A stretch of DNA of 28,371 nt, taken from JAGOUN01 sp040389005 (lineage in GTDB: Bacteria > Pseudomonadota > Gammaproteobacteria > JAGOUN01). The stretch is taken from contig JAZKAS010000001.1 in the NCBI GenBank assembly GCA_040389005.1, positions 1-28,371 of the forward strand, written 5' to 3'. Position numbers and translations under genes: made by a program. The notes beneath the pieces are model-generated. The model did not search any database, was not told the origin of the DNA, and worked only from the letters and a program-made list of their open reading frames with translations. Below, in pieces: positions 1 to 10,800 of the stretch (within the stretch, counting starts at the first letter, position 1; the number at the start of each line of letters is the position of its first letter).

Positions 1-328
1 CAGGAGGTTGCTGCAAAAAACCGGCTCGGCGCGTGTATATCTTTCCTAATGCTTCTGGATTAGGATCATAAAAAGCATTTAAATAAGCGTGATGCTCTGG
101 CGCATCTTGCATCGCATCAACTCCATTCGCTAATAATTCCCAATATTTTTCTGGATTATCAGCCAGTGGGAAACGACACCCCATACCAATGATTGCAATC
201 GGTTCATGATCATGTTGTTTTAAATTTTCTATTTCAATTCGCATACTCGCGATTTTCTCTGCTGCTTTTGCTACTAATTCCGCATAACGATTTTCATTAT
301 TTTCAGGTGTTTTTACTGTTTCATTCAT
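1..328 (-). CDS. Type I polyketide synthase, third of the line (N-terminal 109 residues, cut by window edge)
   Basis: Only the first 109 codons lie in the window; the gene continues past position 1. The ATG at 328 follows the stop of the upstream synthase by 5 bases, so the two are co-transcribed, with only a weak GGGAA ahead as ribosome site. Residues 1 to about 38 form a charged helix (with AEKIASMRIEIENLK) typical of N-terminal docking coiled coils on PKS subunits. From about residue 43 the ketosynthase N-terminus begins with PIAIIGMGCRFP. By order it is the module after the AT-less synthase. In anatoxin clusters this place is held by AnaG (KS-AT-methyltransferase-ACP as I recall), but nothing past the KS start can be seen here. 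Confidence 0.93.
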   Translation of the reverse strand, partial: MNETVKTPENNENRYAELVAKAAEKIASMRIEIENLKQHDHEPIAIIGMGCRFPLADNPEKYWELLANGVDAMQDAPEHHAYLNAFYDPNPEALGKIYTRRAGFLQQPP

Positions 329-333
329 TTTAT

Positions 334-3300
334 TTATTCCCATGATAAACCAAGCTCTTTCGCTAGTGCTTCAGCGATTTCTTCTGGCGTTTGATTGTTA
401 ACTGCGACGATATTTTCTGGTTCTTTAATAGGCGGACTTTCTCCATCCAACACGTCTGTTATTAAATAATCGACTAATTTTTTAATCGTTGGATAATCAA
501 ATATCAGCGTGGAAGGTAAACGACAATCCAAATCATGTTGCACGTTATTTCTAAATTCAACCGAAGTTAACGAGCTAATGCCTAGCTCAAAAAATCCTTG
601 CGTCACAGAAAAAGATTGACCAGCATCATAACCTAAAATATTACAAATTTGACTTTCAATATAACGAATCAATAATTTTTTACGCTGCTCACCTTGTGCT
701 GTTTTGATTTCATCAGCAAGACTATTTTTTTCTGATACTTGAGTCATTGCTGCTGGTTTTAAATATTCAAAAAAACTACTGTCATCTGGATATTTTGTCC
801 AGTCCATCGCAATCACACCCATATGGCTCACATGACTTTTAAGCAAGCGGCCAAAAATATCGATGCCTTGTTCAGGCGCAATCACGCTCATGCCAATTTT
901 ATTCCAATGATTTTTCAACGCTTGATTATTCGCCATACCCGGACTATCCCACGGGCCCCAACTAATACTGAGTGCTGCTAATCCTTGCTGATGACGAAAT
1001 TGACAAAATGCATCCATAAACGCATTAGCTACCGCATAACTTGCTTGACCCATCGCACCGATCACCGATGTCATTGAAGAAAAACAAACAAAAAAATCTA
1101 ACGATAGATGCTGCGTGACTTGATGCAAATTCCATGTGCCTTGTATTTTTGGCGCCATGACGCTTGCAAAACGTTGTGCTGATTGATCGATGATCATACC
1201 ATCATCAAGCACACCGGCAGTATGTATTACGCCCCGTAAAGTGTTATCGAGTTGACTCCTCAATTCAGCTATTTTTTCTGCTTGAGCAATATCAAATTTA
1301 ATCACTTTAACAGTGACGCCTTTATTTTCTAAGCGTTTAATTTCTGCTTGTGCTTCTGGTGTAGAAGCACCTTGTCGACTCATTAACAACAAATGACGTG
1401 CGCCAAGTTCCACTAAATAATGCGCCATTTGCAATCCTAATCCACCGAGTCCTCCGGTAATTAAATAGCTGGCCTCAGGATGAATTATGGTAGAAGATTT
1501 TTTTTCAGCTAACAATGCATGCCGTAATCGAGCGACATAACGATCTGCGCCGCGCAATACGACTTGCTGCTCTCGCTCTGATAATAGAATTTCTTCCAAT
1601 AAACGTTCTGGCATTAACGCAGTATCAACATCTATAAATAACGGTTTTAATTCAGGGTGTTCAAGCACCAGCACACGCCCGAACCCCCATAATGCCGACT
1701 GTTCAATTTCTTGCGTGGTGGTTGCAATCGCTTGTGCATGACGTGTCACCACCGATAAGCGTGGCGATTGTTTTTGATTGGCTTTTACTAACGCTTGCAC
1801 CAGCAATAACAAATCAGCTGTTAAATCAATACTGGTAGTTAATGTTGTAGTTTCTGCGTTAAAATGATGATCAATCCCCCACAAATAAATAATGTGTTGA
1901 TATTCTTGTGACTTAGTTATTAACTGCTGAAAATCTTTTTGCTCTTCAAAAACCATCACGCAATGTTGATGGTGTGTTTGCAAAAATGTAGCTAATTTTT
2001 CTCCGAAGCCACTTCGGTCAGATAAAATTAGCCAATGATTAGAATGATTGAGCGAATCAATTAGCGCATTATTTTTTAATGCTAAAGCTCTGGATTGCCA
2101 TAAAATTTCATAATACCATTGATTAGTCGCTTGAGATAAAAGTGCTTTACGATCGGCACGATGCGTTTTTAAATTCAGCATTTCTGCGGCAATTGTTCCT
2201 GTTTCATCAAGCAAATATAAATCAAATGAGGCTAGTAGTCCGGCTTCTTTATTGTGCGCAGATCGAATATAACACCACATTTTTTTGCGTGGTCGCTGCG
2301 TCACTATTAAGCTTTCTAAGCTTAATAAGTAATAAATTTTTTCATCATTATTTTTTATGTGTAAAGCTGCGGCCAATAATTGAAAGCAACCATCTAATAC
2401 TAACGGATGACAATAATAGTGCTCCGCACCCGTCACTACTTCCGGCAAATCAATTAATCCTAGTACATCACCTGACACTGGATCACGCCACACTTGATTC
2501 AACACTTGAAACGCTGGGCCATAATCAACGCCTATCGATGAAAATAATTGATAATATTCAGCCACATCAATCGAGTACTGTATTTTATTTTTAAGTATCG
2601 CTAAATCAAACTGCGTTTCTGTTATTTTTATATCAGACGCTGAAACAAGTTGACCTTGAATATGTTCCATCCAAGTTTGATCGTGCGTTAAACTCATTAC
2701 CTTAAAATCATAACCACAATCATTCGGCGTTAAAATGAGTTGTACTAAACTCGCTACATGTTCTTCAGATAAAATCAACGTTTGTTTAATGAGCAATTCT
2801 TGTATCACCAAAGGCGTGTGATAGTGATATTGATTTTTATGTAAAAGTTCAACAGCGGCAGCAAGTGCCATTTCAATATAACCCGCACCGAGGAAAATAG
2901 CTTTATCGTATAAACGATGTTCACGTAAGTACGGCATATCATCAATACTGATACTACTTTCAAAAACAATTTGACCCGTGGCAATGGTTGAACTCCGCCA
3001 TTGTTTTTGCAAAAAAGGATGAGCTGAAGCGATAAGTGATGCTGATTCTTTTTGCATGATATCAATCCAATACGATGTTTTTTGCCAAGGATAAAGCGGT
3101 AATACAATATTGTTATAAGTTTGATGACCGTAATGGTCTTCCCAAATAATTTTTTCACCTGAAACATAGGCATTCGCTATGCGTTCAAGTTGCTTGTGCC
3201 AATCATTTTTTTCCTGCGAAAGATTGGTCAGCGTATTTTTTGCTTGATACGCACTCAGCTGTTTCTTAATGTCTTCAAGCGAAGATACTATAAACGCTAA

Positions 3301-4848
3301 ACGCTCTTTAAAATGTGTACGTCGCAAATTGCTCGTCAAACAAATATCCATCACCGTCACATCGGTATGTGTAATCACATACTGTAAATATTGTTCGACT
3401 TGTGCATCAAGTGCTGCTGGAGTTTTAGCACTGATCGTTAATAGATAAACAGAATGCGTGTCACTGTTTTTTACGGGCGCATTCACAGGTGGCGCTTCAG
3501 CCACAACGATATGCGCATTGGTTCCACTAAAACCAAAAGCACTGATTCCTGCAATACGTTGTTTTGTTGTGCGCGACCAAGTCGTTGGTTGATCAGCGAC
3601 CTTAACTGCTAAATTATGCCAAGGAATGTGGGGGTTAGGTTGTTTGAAATGTAAATTAGCGGGGATTTTTTCTTGTTGCAAAGCCAGCACTACTTTTATT
3701 AAAGAAGCCATGCCTGCCGCCGCTTCTGCATGCCCAATATTGGTTTTCACTGAACCCATTAATAATGGAGTTTCGCGTTCTGTAAAAATATGTCCTAAGG
3801 CGTTTACTTCAATCGGATCACCTAGCGAAGTCCCCGTTCCATGCGCTTCTACATAACCAATCTCTTGTGTTTGTACATTCGCATTCTTCAATGCTTGACG
3901 AATCACTGCTTCTTGCTGCGGACCATTCGGTATTGTTAAACCACCACTAGCACCATCTTGATTAACGGCAGATCCTTTAATCACCGCGAGAATATTATCA
4001 CCGTTTTTTTGTGCGTCGCTTAAACGCTTTAAGACGACAACACCGCAACCTTCACTTCTCACATAACCATTGGCGCTAGCGTCAAATGTTTTGCAGCGAG
4101 AATCGAGGGATAACATGCGCGCCCTAGAAAAAGCAACGGTTAAATTTGGTGCTGCGATAACACTCACACCGCCCACTAACGCTAAATTAATTTCTTGATT
4201 ACGCAAACTAGTAATCGCTTGATGAATCGCCACAAGCGAAGAAGAGCAAGCGGTGTCAATCACCATGCTTGGCCCTTGCGCACCTAAGAAATAAGAAATA
4301 CGACCCGCAGCAGGACTCGCTAATGTACCTGTGCCTAAATTCGCATCTATTTTTATATGACTTTTTTGAATGCGATATGCGTAATCAAAACTGCTAATTC
4401 CAACAAAGACACCCGTGGCACTGCGGATTAATGTCTCTAAAGGTTGATTCGCATGTTCTAACGCTTCTACCGCAACTTCCAAAAGAAGACGTTGTTGTGG
4501 ATCTAGCATTTTCGCTTCTTTAGGCGAAATATCAAAAAATCCTGCGTCAAATAAATCAACCCCCTCTAAAAATCCCCCAGAACGCGTATACATTTTTCCA
4601 TCAGCATCGGGGTTTTCATCATAATAAGCATCAATATCCCAGCGATTTTTGGGCACTTCGCTAATCGCATCAACACCATTATTTAATAATTCCCAAAATA
4701 CATTTAAATTTTTTGCGCCAGGAAATCGACAGCCCATGCCGATAATGGCGATGGGTTCTTCTTTCGCTTTTTTTACGGCGTCAAGTTTATGCTGAGCCGC
4801 AGTTAATGCTTGAAGCATTTCTTTTGTCATGTTTTTATCACTCACCAT
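334..4848 (-). CDS. Type I polyketide synthase, KS-DH-KR-ACP, no acyltransferase (AnaF-position)
   Basis: About 1,504 residues. The ATG at 4848 overlaps the upstream TGA by one base (TGATG), so it is translationally coupled; a TTG one codon earlier is less likely. An N-terminal docking helix (residues 1-30) precedes the KS (about 32-450) with DTACSSS (Cys near 201), EAHGTGTS and KTNIGH, so the KS triad is intact. The KS-to-AT linker is followed almost directly by the post-AT linker ending YPWQKTSYW (about residue 590): the whole AT is missing. The DH-like domain (about 610-890) keeps His in EHRLYDKAIFLGA and Asp in LDGCFQ, but the usual G and P of HxxxGxxxxP are D and L. The KR (about 1130-1330) has GGLGGLG, catalytic Ser/Tyr/Asn and LDD (B-type). 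The ACP attachment site is GISSL (Ser near 1424). The C-terminal helix TPEEIAEALAKELGL looks like a docking tail. Malonyl loading must come from another AT. Confidence 0.95.
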   Translation of the reverse strand: MVSDKNMTKEMLQALTAAQHKLDAVKKAKEEPIAIIGMGCRFPGAKNLNVFWELLNNGVDAISEVPKNRWDIDAYYDENPDADGKMYTRSGGFLEGVDLFDAGFFDISPKEAKMLDPQQRLLLEVAVEALEHANQPLETLIRSATGVFVGISSFDYAYRIQKSHIKIDANLGTGTLASPAAGRISYFLGAQGPSMVIDTACSSSLVAIHQAITSLRNQEINLALVGGVSVIAAPNLTVAFSRARMLSLDSRCKTFDASANGYVRSEGCGVVVLKRLSDAQKNGDNILAVIKGSAVNQDGASGGLTIPNGPQQEAVIRQALKNANVQTQEIGYVEAHGTGTSLGDPIEVNALGHIFTERETPLLMGSVKTNIGHAEAAAGMASLIKVVLALQQEKIPANLHFKQPNPHIPWHNLAVKVADQPTTWSRTTKQRIAGISAFGFSGTNAHIVVAEAPPVNAPVKNSDTHSVYLLTISAKTPAALDAQVEQYLQYVITHTDVTVMDICLTSNLRRTHFKERLAFIVSSLEDIKKQLSAYQAKNTLTNLSQEKNDWHKQLERIANAYVSGEKIIWEDHYGHQTYNNIVLPLYPWQKTSYWIDIMQKESASLIASAHPFLQKQWRSSTIATGQIVFESSISIDDMPYLREHRLYDKAIFLGAGYIEMALAAAVELLHKNQYHYHTPLVIQELLIKQTLILSEEHVASLVQLILTPNDCGYDFKVMSLTHDQTWMEHIQGQLVSASDIKITETQFDLAILKNKIQYSIDVAEYYQLFSSIGVDYGPAFQVLNQVWRDPVSGDVLGLIDLPEVVTGAEHYYCHPLVLDGCFQLLAAALHIKNNDEKIYYLLSLESLIVTQRPRKKMWCYIRSAHNKEAGLLASFDLYLLDETGTIAAEMLNLKTHRADRKALLSQATNQWYYEILWQSRALALKNNALIDSLNHSNHWLILSDRSGFGEKLATFLQTHHQHCVMVFEEQKDFQQLITKSQEYQHIIYLWGIDHHFNAETTTLTTSIDLTADLLLLVQALVKANQKQSPRLSVVTRHAQAIATTTQEIEQSALWGFGRVLVLEHPELKPLFIDVDTALMPERLLEEILLSEREQQVVLRGADRYVARLRHALLAEKKSSTIIHPEASYLITGGLGGLGLQMAHYLVELGARHLLLMSRQGASTPEAQAEIKRLENKGVTVKVIKFDIAQAEKIAELRSQLDNTLRGVIHTAGVLDDGMIIDQSAQRFASVMAPKIQGTWNLHQVTQHLSLDFFVCFSSMTSVIGAMGQASYAVANAFMDAFCQFRHQQGLAALSISWGPWDSPGMANNQALKNHWNKIGMSVIAPEQGIDIFGRLLKSHVSHMGVIAMDWTKYPDDSSFFEYLKPAAMTQVSEKNSLADEIKTAQGEQRKKLLIRYIESQICNILGYDAGQSFSVTQGFFELGISSLTSVEFRNNVQHDLDCRLPSTLIFDYPTIKKLVDYLITDVLDGESPPIKEPENIVAVNNQTPEEIAEALAKELGLSWE

Positions 4849-7800
4849 CAAGCATCCATTAAAGTTTTGTTTAATTCATTAAATTTTTTCATCAACNNNN
4901 NNNNNNAATCCAACTCAGATTCTATGTGATTATCGATTGGCGCTTTTAGAATGGGTATAGCTTCATTTAAATGACTGATGATTGCGTCTAAAGTAGGATA
5001 ATCAAATAACAATGTTGATCGTAATGATTGTTCGACATTAGCTTCAATAATGTTTTTCAATTCTACTGCCATCAACGAATCAAGTCCTAAATCAAATAAA
5101 GATTTACTTTCTTCAATTCTTGTATTCGCATTAACACCAATCACTTTTCTCACGACAACACGTAATTGTTCTAGCAATAATGTGCGGCGTTCTGCATGAG
5201 CAACATTATTTAATTCAGCAATCCAACTTACTTTTTGTTGTGCCGATTGTTTATGATCATCCACGTGCTCAAAAACAGGATTAGTGTGACGCAATCTTTC
5301 TAAGTAGCGCGCCCAATCCATAGGAAATACACCGACTTGTCCTGAATGCTGATTCCTAATCAAATGGGCTAATAATTCTAATCCCTCTTCAAGAGGAATC
5401 ATTTTATAGCCTTGCGTTTTTAAACGTTCTGCTAGTGGCGCCGCCATACCCACTTCTGCCCATGGCCCCCAATTCACAGTTAAACTCGCTAATCCATGTG
5501 CCGCACGATAATGTGATAATCCGTCCATAAAAGCATTCGCAGCTGAATAATTACTTTGTCCTGCTGATCCTAATAAAGAGGCAATTGAAGAAAAACACAC
5601 AAAATAATCTAAAGGTAATGATCGCGTTAGCTCATGTAAATTCCATGTGCCACGCACTTTCGCCATCATCACCTTTTGAAAACTTTGTTCAGTTTGTTGA
5701 GTGAATAAATTATCGTTGATAATACCTGCCGCATGAATAACACCGCGCACATTCGTATGCTCTGCTAATAACTTTTCTACCGCTGCATGATCGGCAATAT
5801 CGACTTGTGCAATCACAACATCGACGCCTGCTTTTTTCAATTGATTGATGGTGAGTATCGTTGTTGCTTGGGGCTGACTTCTACCGACCAACACCAAATG
5901 TTTGGCACCGTTTTTTGCAAGCCATTCTGCAATTCTAAGCCCCAACCCGCCAAGACCACCGGTAATGATATAACTTGCTTCAGGGCGTGTTAATGGACAT
6001 TCGCTTTTTTGAAAATTTAAAGCAACTTTTCCGATATGTTTTGCTTGTTGCATATAACGAAAAGCACTCACCGCATCGTTAATAGAAAACTCTTTAACCG
6101 GCAGCGGTTTTAATCCATGTTGATTAAACATCGTCATCATTTCTGTGAGTAATGTCTCAATATCATTCAAAGGCATCGTACCTAAATCAAAAAGATGATA
6201 CGTCGCATTGGGGCGAACATTAAGAAATTCCTCTTTACTCCAAATTAAAAGTTTGCCAATTTCAACAAAGCGACCTTTCTGATTAAGTACGCTGACACTT
6301 TTATCAATAAAATCACCATTTAAACTATTGAATACAACATCTACGCCTTTACCGTGAGTTTCTTTTTGAATCTGTTCTGCGAATTCAACATTACGCGAAT
6401 TATAAACATGCTGAACACCCAAAGAGCGTAAAAATTCCCATTTAGAAGGATGTGCTGTCGCAAAAATTTCTGCGCCAATATGTTGCGCTAATTGTACTGC
6501 TGCTTGCCCAACTCCACCGGCGGCATTGTGAATTAATATACGCTCGCCACGTTGCAAATGAGCACATTTAATTAAACCCATATATGCCGTGACATAGGCA
6601 ACGGGTAATGTCGCTGCTTCAGCAAAACTAATACTTGCAGGTTTTAATAATACTTGTTGTTCTTTTAAATGCACAACGCTCGCCATGGTATTCGATCCAT
6701 AGCCAATTACTGCATCGCCAACATTAAAACGATGCACATTTTTTCCAATATTTTTAACAATACCTGCACACTCATAACCAAACGCTAAATCACTTGCCGC
6801 TCTAACACCAAACTGCTGATCTTCAAATACGCGCATCATGCCCAAAGCACGTAAAATATCACGAAAATTTAATCCGCTTGCATAAACATCTATTTCTATT
6901 TCATCGTCTTGCAACGGTGCAAGTGTTAATTTTGCAACGCTCAATTGATCTAAAACACCGTATTCAGCAAGTTGAATTGCTACTGGTTCATGATAGCTGA
7001 TCGCTTGAACGTCACATTCTGCTGGCATTAATCGCGCAATATAACGCTCGCCTTGACGATAAGCGATTTGATTTTCTACAAAATCAGTGGCCAGCAAATC
7101 ACGTAATAATAATGGCGCATGATCAACATTATCATCGTGCGCGGCTAAATCTACACACACAGTGGAAAATTCAGGATATTCTAACATAAACGTTCTAGCC
7201 AATCCCCACAAAGGCGTTTGCCAAAATGCAACCTCTTTTTCAGTTGCAATTGATTGTGCACCTTGCGTTACCAAATACAAACGCGGCGTTAGTTTGGCTT
7301 TTTGCAACGCTTGAACAAGAGGCACTAATGCAACATCATTTTCTGACGCATTAAATGTTTTTTTGTTTAGATTCCATAAGTAAATGACGTGTTGATAAGA
7401 TTGTTTGGAAATAATATTTTGCCAAACATCCACATCATTATTCTGACATTCTGCTGCGTAAATTAACGTTGTCGAAGCTCCTCGCTGATTTAACAATGCT
7501 GCTAACTGTTTTGCGAATCCACCATCATCGGCTAACAATAACCAAGGCACAAATGCATTCACTGTATTGGTAGCGCTTGCAATTGGTGCTTTTTGCCAGT
7601 TGAGTTGATACAACCACTCTGTATTTATTTTTTTATGTTGAATAGCTTGAACACGTGTTTTTTTCAATTTACACCCAACTAATTCAACTATTACATCTCC
7701 ATGAGGTGATAAAATTTTCAAATCTGCATAAATAAGTTCTTGGCCAAGATCAGATTGAAATTTAACGTGACTGTACACTTCTTCAATGGGGTAAGCATGA

Positions 7801-10800
7801 AATATCAATGCGTCATAACCCATCGGCAAATAAAGCTCATTTCCATTTTCGGGCAACGCAGCTAAAAACAAATGAAAGCACGCATCTAAAAGCGCAGGAT
7901 GCGCATGATAAGCTTGATTCAATATTTTTTGATCCAACTTAACCAGTCCTAATGCTTCTCCCGGCGCGCGCCATAAGCGACGCACCGCTTGTAAACTAGG
8001 GCCGTAATTAATTCCTTGTTCTGCTAATTGCTGATAAAAAACATGTACCTCTATTTGTTCAGATAATTTATTTTGCAGCGTTATTAATTCTATTTTGTTA
8101 GGTAACTGTGTATGATTGTTAAGTGAGATTCTTCCAGCAGCATGTTTTTCCCAACGCACGTTCCCTTCTTCCAGCACTAATCGTGTAATATTCCACGTAT
8201 AACCATTTTCATCAGGTGTAAAAGTCAACTGCACGGTTTGTTCTTCATCGACACGCAAAGCTTTTTCAATACTAATGTTTTGCAAAGTAAATGTTTGATG
8301 TTTGAAAAGATGAACACCGCCAGCCACCGCCATTTCTAAATAAGCACTGGCAGGGCAAATCGCATGATCAAAAATACGATGATCCGCTAAGTAAGGAAAA
8401 CGATCTGCCGATAACTGTGCTTGAAACTGAACTTGCCCTTCAAGAAATACAGAAGAGTAAAGTTGCTGTTGTAATAATGGATGATCGAAAGAAGCGTTAT
8501 TATTTTTTTCTAACACTTGTTTTTTTAAGTCTACCCATAAAAATTGCTGCGCAAACGCATAATTAGGTAATATTATTTTTTGATATAACGTTGAGGGATA
8601 AATATTTTTCCAATGAATCGTTCTACCTTGGCTATAAAATTCGCCTAAGCTAGAAAATAATACGGACCATTCTTGTCCCGGGCGCATACTTGCCAACCAT
8701 TTAAACGGTTGTTCTGTGTCAGCAACACATTGCGCTCCCATGCCTAATAAAACGGCACTCGGTCCAATTTCTAGAAAATTTTTCACGCCCATAGTTTGCA
8801 AAGTTTGCATGCCGTCTAAAAATCTCACCGGTTCGCGCATATGACGCACCCAGTAATCTGCGTTACATTCCTGATCGCCGAGACGCTGCCCTGTTTTATT
8901 CGACACCATCGTTATCTGTGGCGCTTGATAGTGAATTTCATTAGCAACTTGTTGGAAAGCATCCAACACAGGATCAAGTAATTGCGAATGAAACGCATGC
9001 GATACTGTGAGAGCTAACGCTTTGACACCTTGTTGATTGAGCGTTGTCACAATGCTCGTCACCGCTTGTGCTTCTCCAGCAATCACAATGCTGCGTGGTC
9101 CATTGATGGCAGCAATGGATACACTGGTCTGATACGGTTTAATCGCTTCTTCAACCAAGGATAATTCAGCCACAATACTCGCCATGCCGCCAACAACATC
9201 ACTCGCTAATTCATGAATTAAACGTCCGCGCGCTGCAATTAAACGTAGCGCATCTTGCAAACTAAAAACACCCGCAATACAAGCGGCAACATATTCACCG
9301 ACGCTATGTCCCATCACGACGTCAGGTTTGATGCCCCACGACAACCAAAGTTGTGCCAGCGCATATTCAAAGGCAAAAAGCGCAGGTTGCGTATATTGCG
9401 TTTGATGAATACGTTGATCTTTTGCAGAATCAGGGTAAATAATCGATAGTAAAGATAACTGTAAATGTGGTTTTAATAATTCATCACACTGTTGTAATGC
9501 TTGACGAAATACGGGTTGTGTTTCATACAATTTTTTTCCCATAAAGAGATACTGCGAACCTTGCCCTGTAAACAGAAAGGCAATTTTTGCGGGTGGTTTT
9601 GCGCCGTCGCCATAATAATAACGGCTTGTTTCCGCCTGAGTTAAAAAACAATCCAATTGTTCTTCCAACATTTTTAATGAATTAACACTGACAGAAAAAC
9701 GATACGCAAAATGATCACGTCCACAGGTCGCGGTATAGCAAATATTGGCTAACGATGCTTCTGTATTAGATTGTAAAAAATGTTTATAGCTTTGTACCAT
9801 TAAACGCAATGATGTTTCATTTTTTGCAGATAGCGTAAATAAAAAATAATCGGGTCTTTCATTCGCATTAACCGCACGCGCTTGATACGCTAAGAGTTCG
9901 TCAGAATGTTCAACGATCACATGTACATTCGTACCGCTCATACCAAAAGCACTCACGCCGGCTAATTTTTTCTTTCCTTCTGGCCAAGGAGTGATTTCTG
10001 TGGGTACGACAAAGGGCGTCTGTTTCCAAGGAAGACGCGGATTAGGCACGTCAAAATGTAAATTCGGAGGAATTAAATTATGTTGCATAGATAAAACAAT
10101 TTTCATTAATCCTGCAATACCTGCTGCCGCACCTAAATGACCAATATTCGTTTTAACCGATCCAAGATAAAGCGGCGACGTACGTTCTTCGCCTAATGCA
10201 TTTCCAAGCGCTTTCATCTCAATTAAATCACCGAGCGATGTGCCCGTGCCGTGAGTTTCAATATATTGCATATCAGCAGGTTTGATGCCAGCGTTTTGAA
10301 TCGCTTCCGTTAACATCGTTTGTTGTGCAGCGGTTGAAGGCGTGGTTAATGTTAAACTGCGACCATCATGATTCACTGACGCACCGGGTATGATGCCAAG
10401 AATATTATCACCTTCTTTCATCGCATCTGAAAGACGTTTTAAAACAACAACACCGCATCCTTCTCCTTGTGAAAAGCCATCGGCAGAGGCAGAAAATGTT
10501 TTACAACGACCATCTTTTGCTAACACATTCATTTGACAAAAACCAATGGTCAATCCTGGCGAAAGTAAAAGACTCACGCCTCCCGCAATAGCGACATTCG
10601 ATTCTCCCATACGCAAAGATTGACACGCTAACTGCACGCCGACTAAACCTGATGAGCACGCAGCATCAATTTGCATGGAGGGTCCCTGCAAATTTAAGAA
10701 ATATGAAATACGGCCAGCCGCCAAAGATCGTAAATTACTTAATGTTGCATACGCATTAATATCGGTTGGCTTGACACTATAAAAACGTTCTGACGAATAA

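Noticed and set aside
2142..2594. Plus-strand open frame of 150 codons inside the AT-less synthase
   Set aside because: It lies wholly within a strong PKS reading frame on the other strand, with no ribosome site or known motif; a shadow.
4849..4851. TTG as start of the AT-less synthase
   Set aside because: The next codon is an ATG overlapping the upstream stop (TGATG), a usual coupling arrangement.
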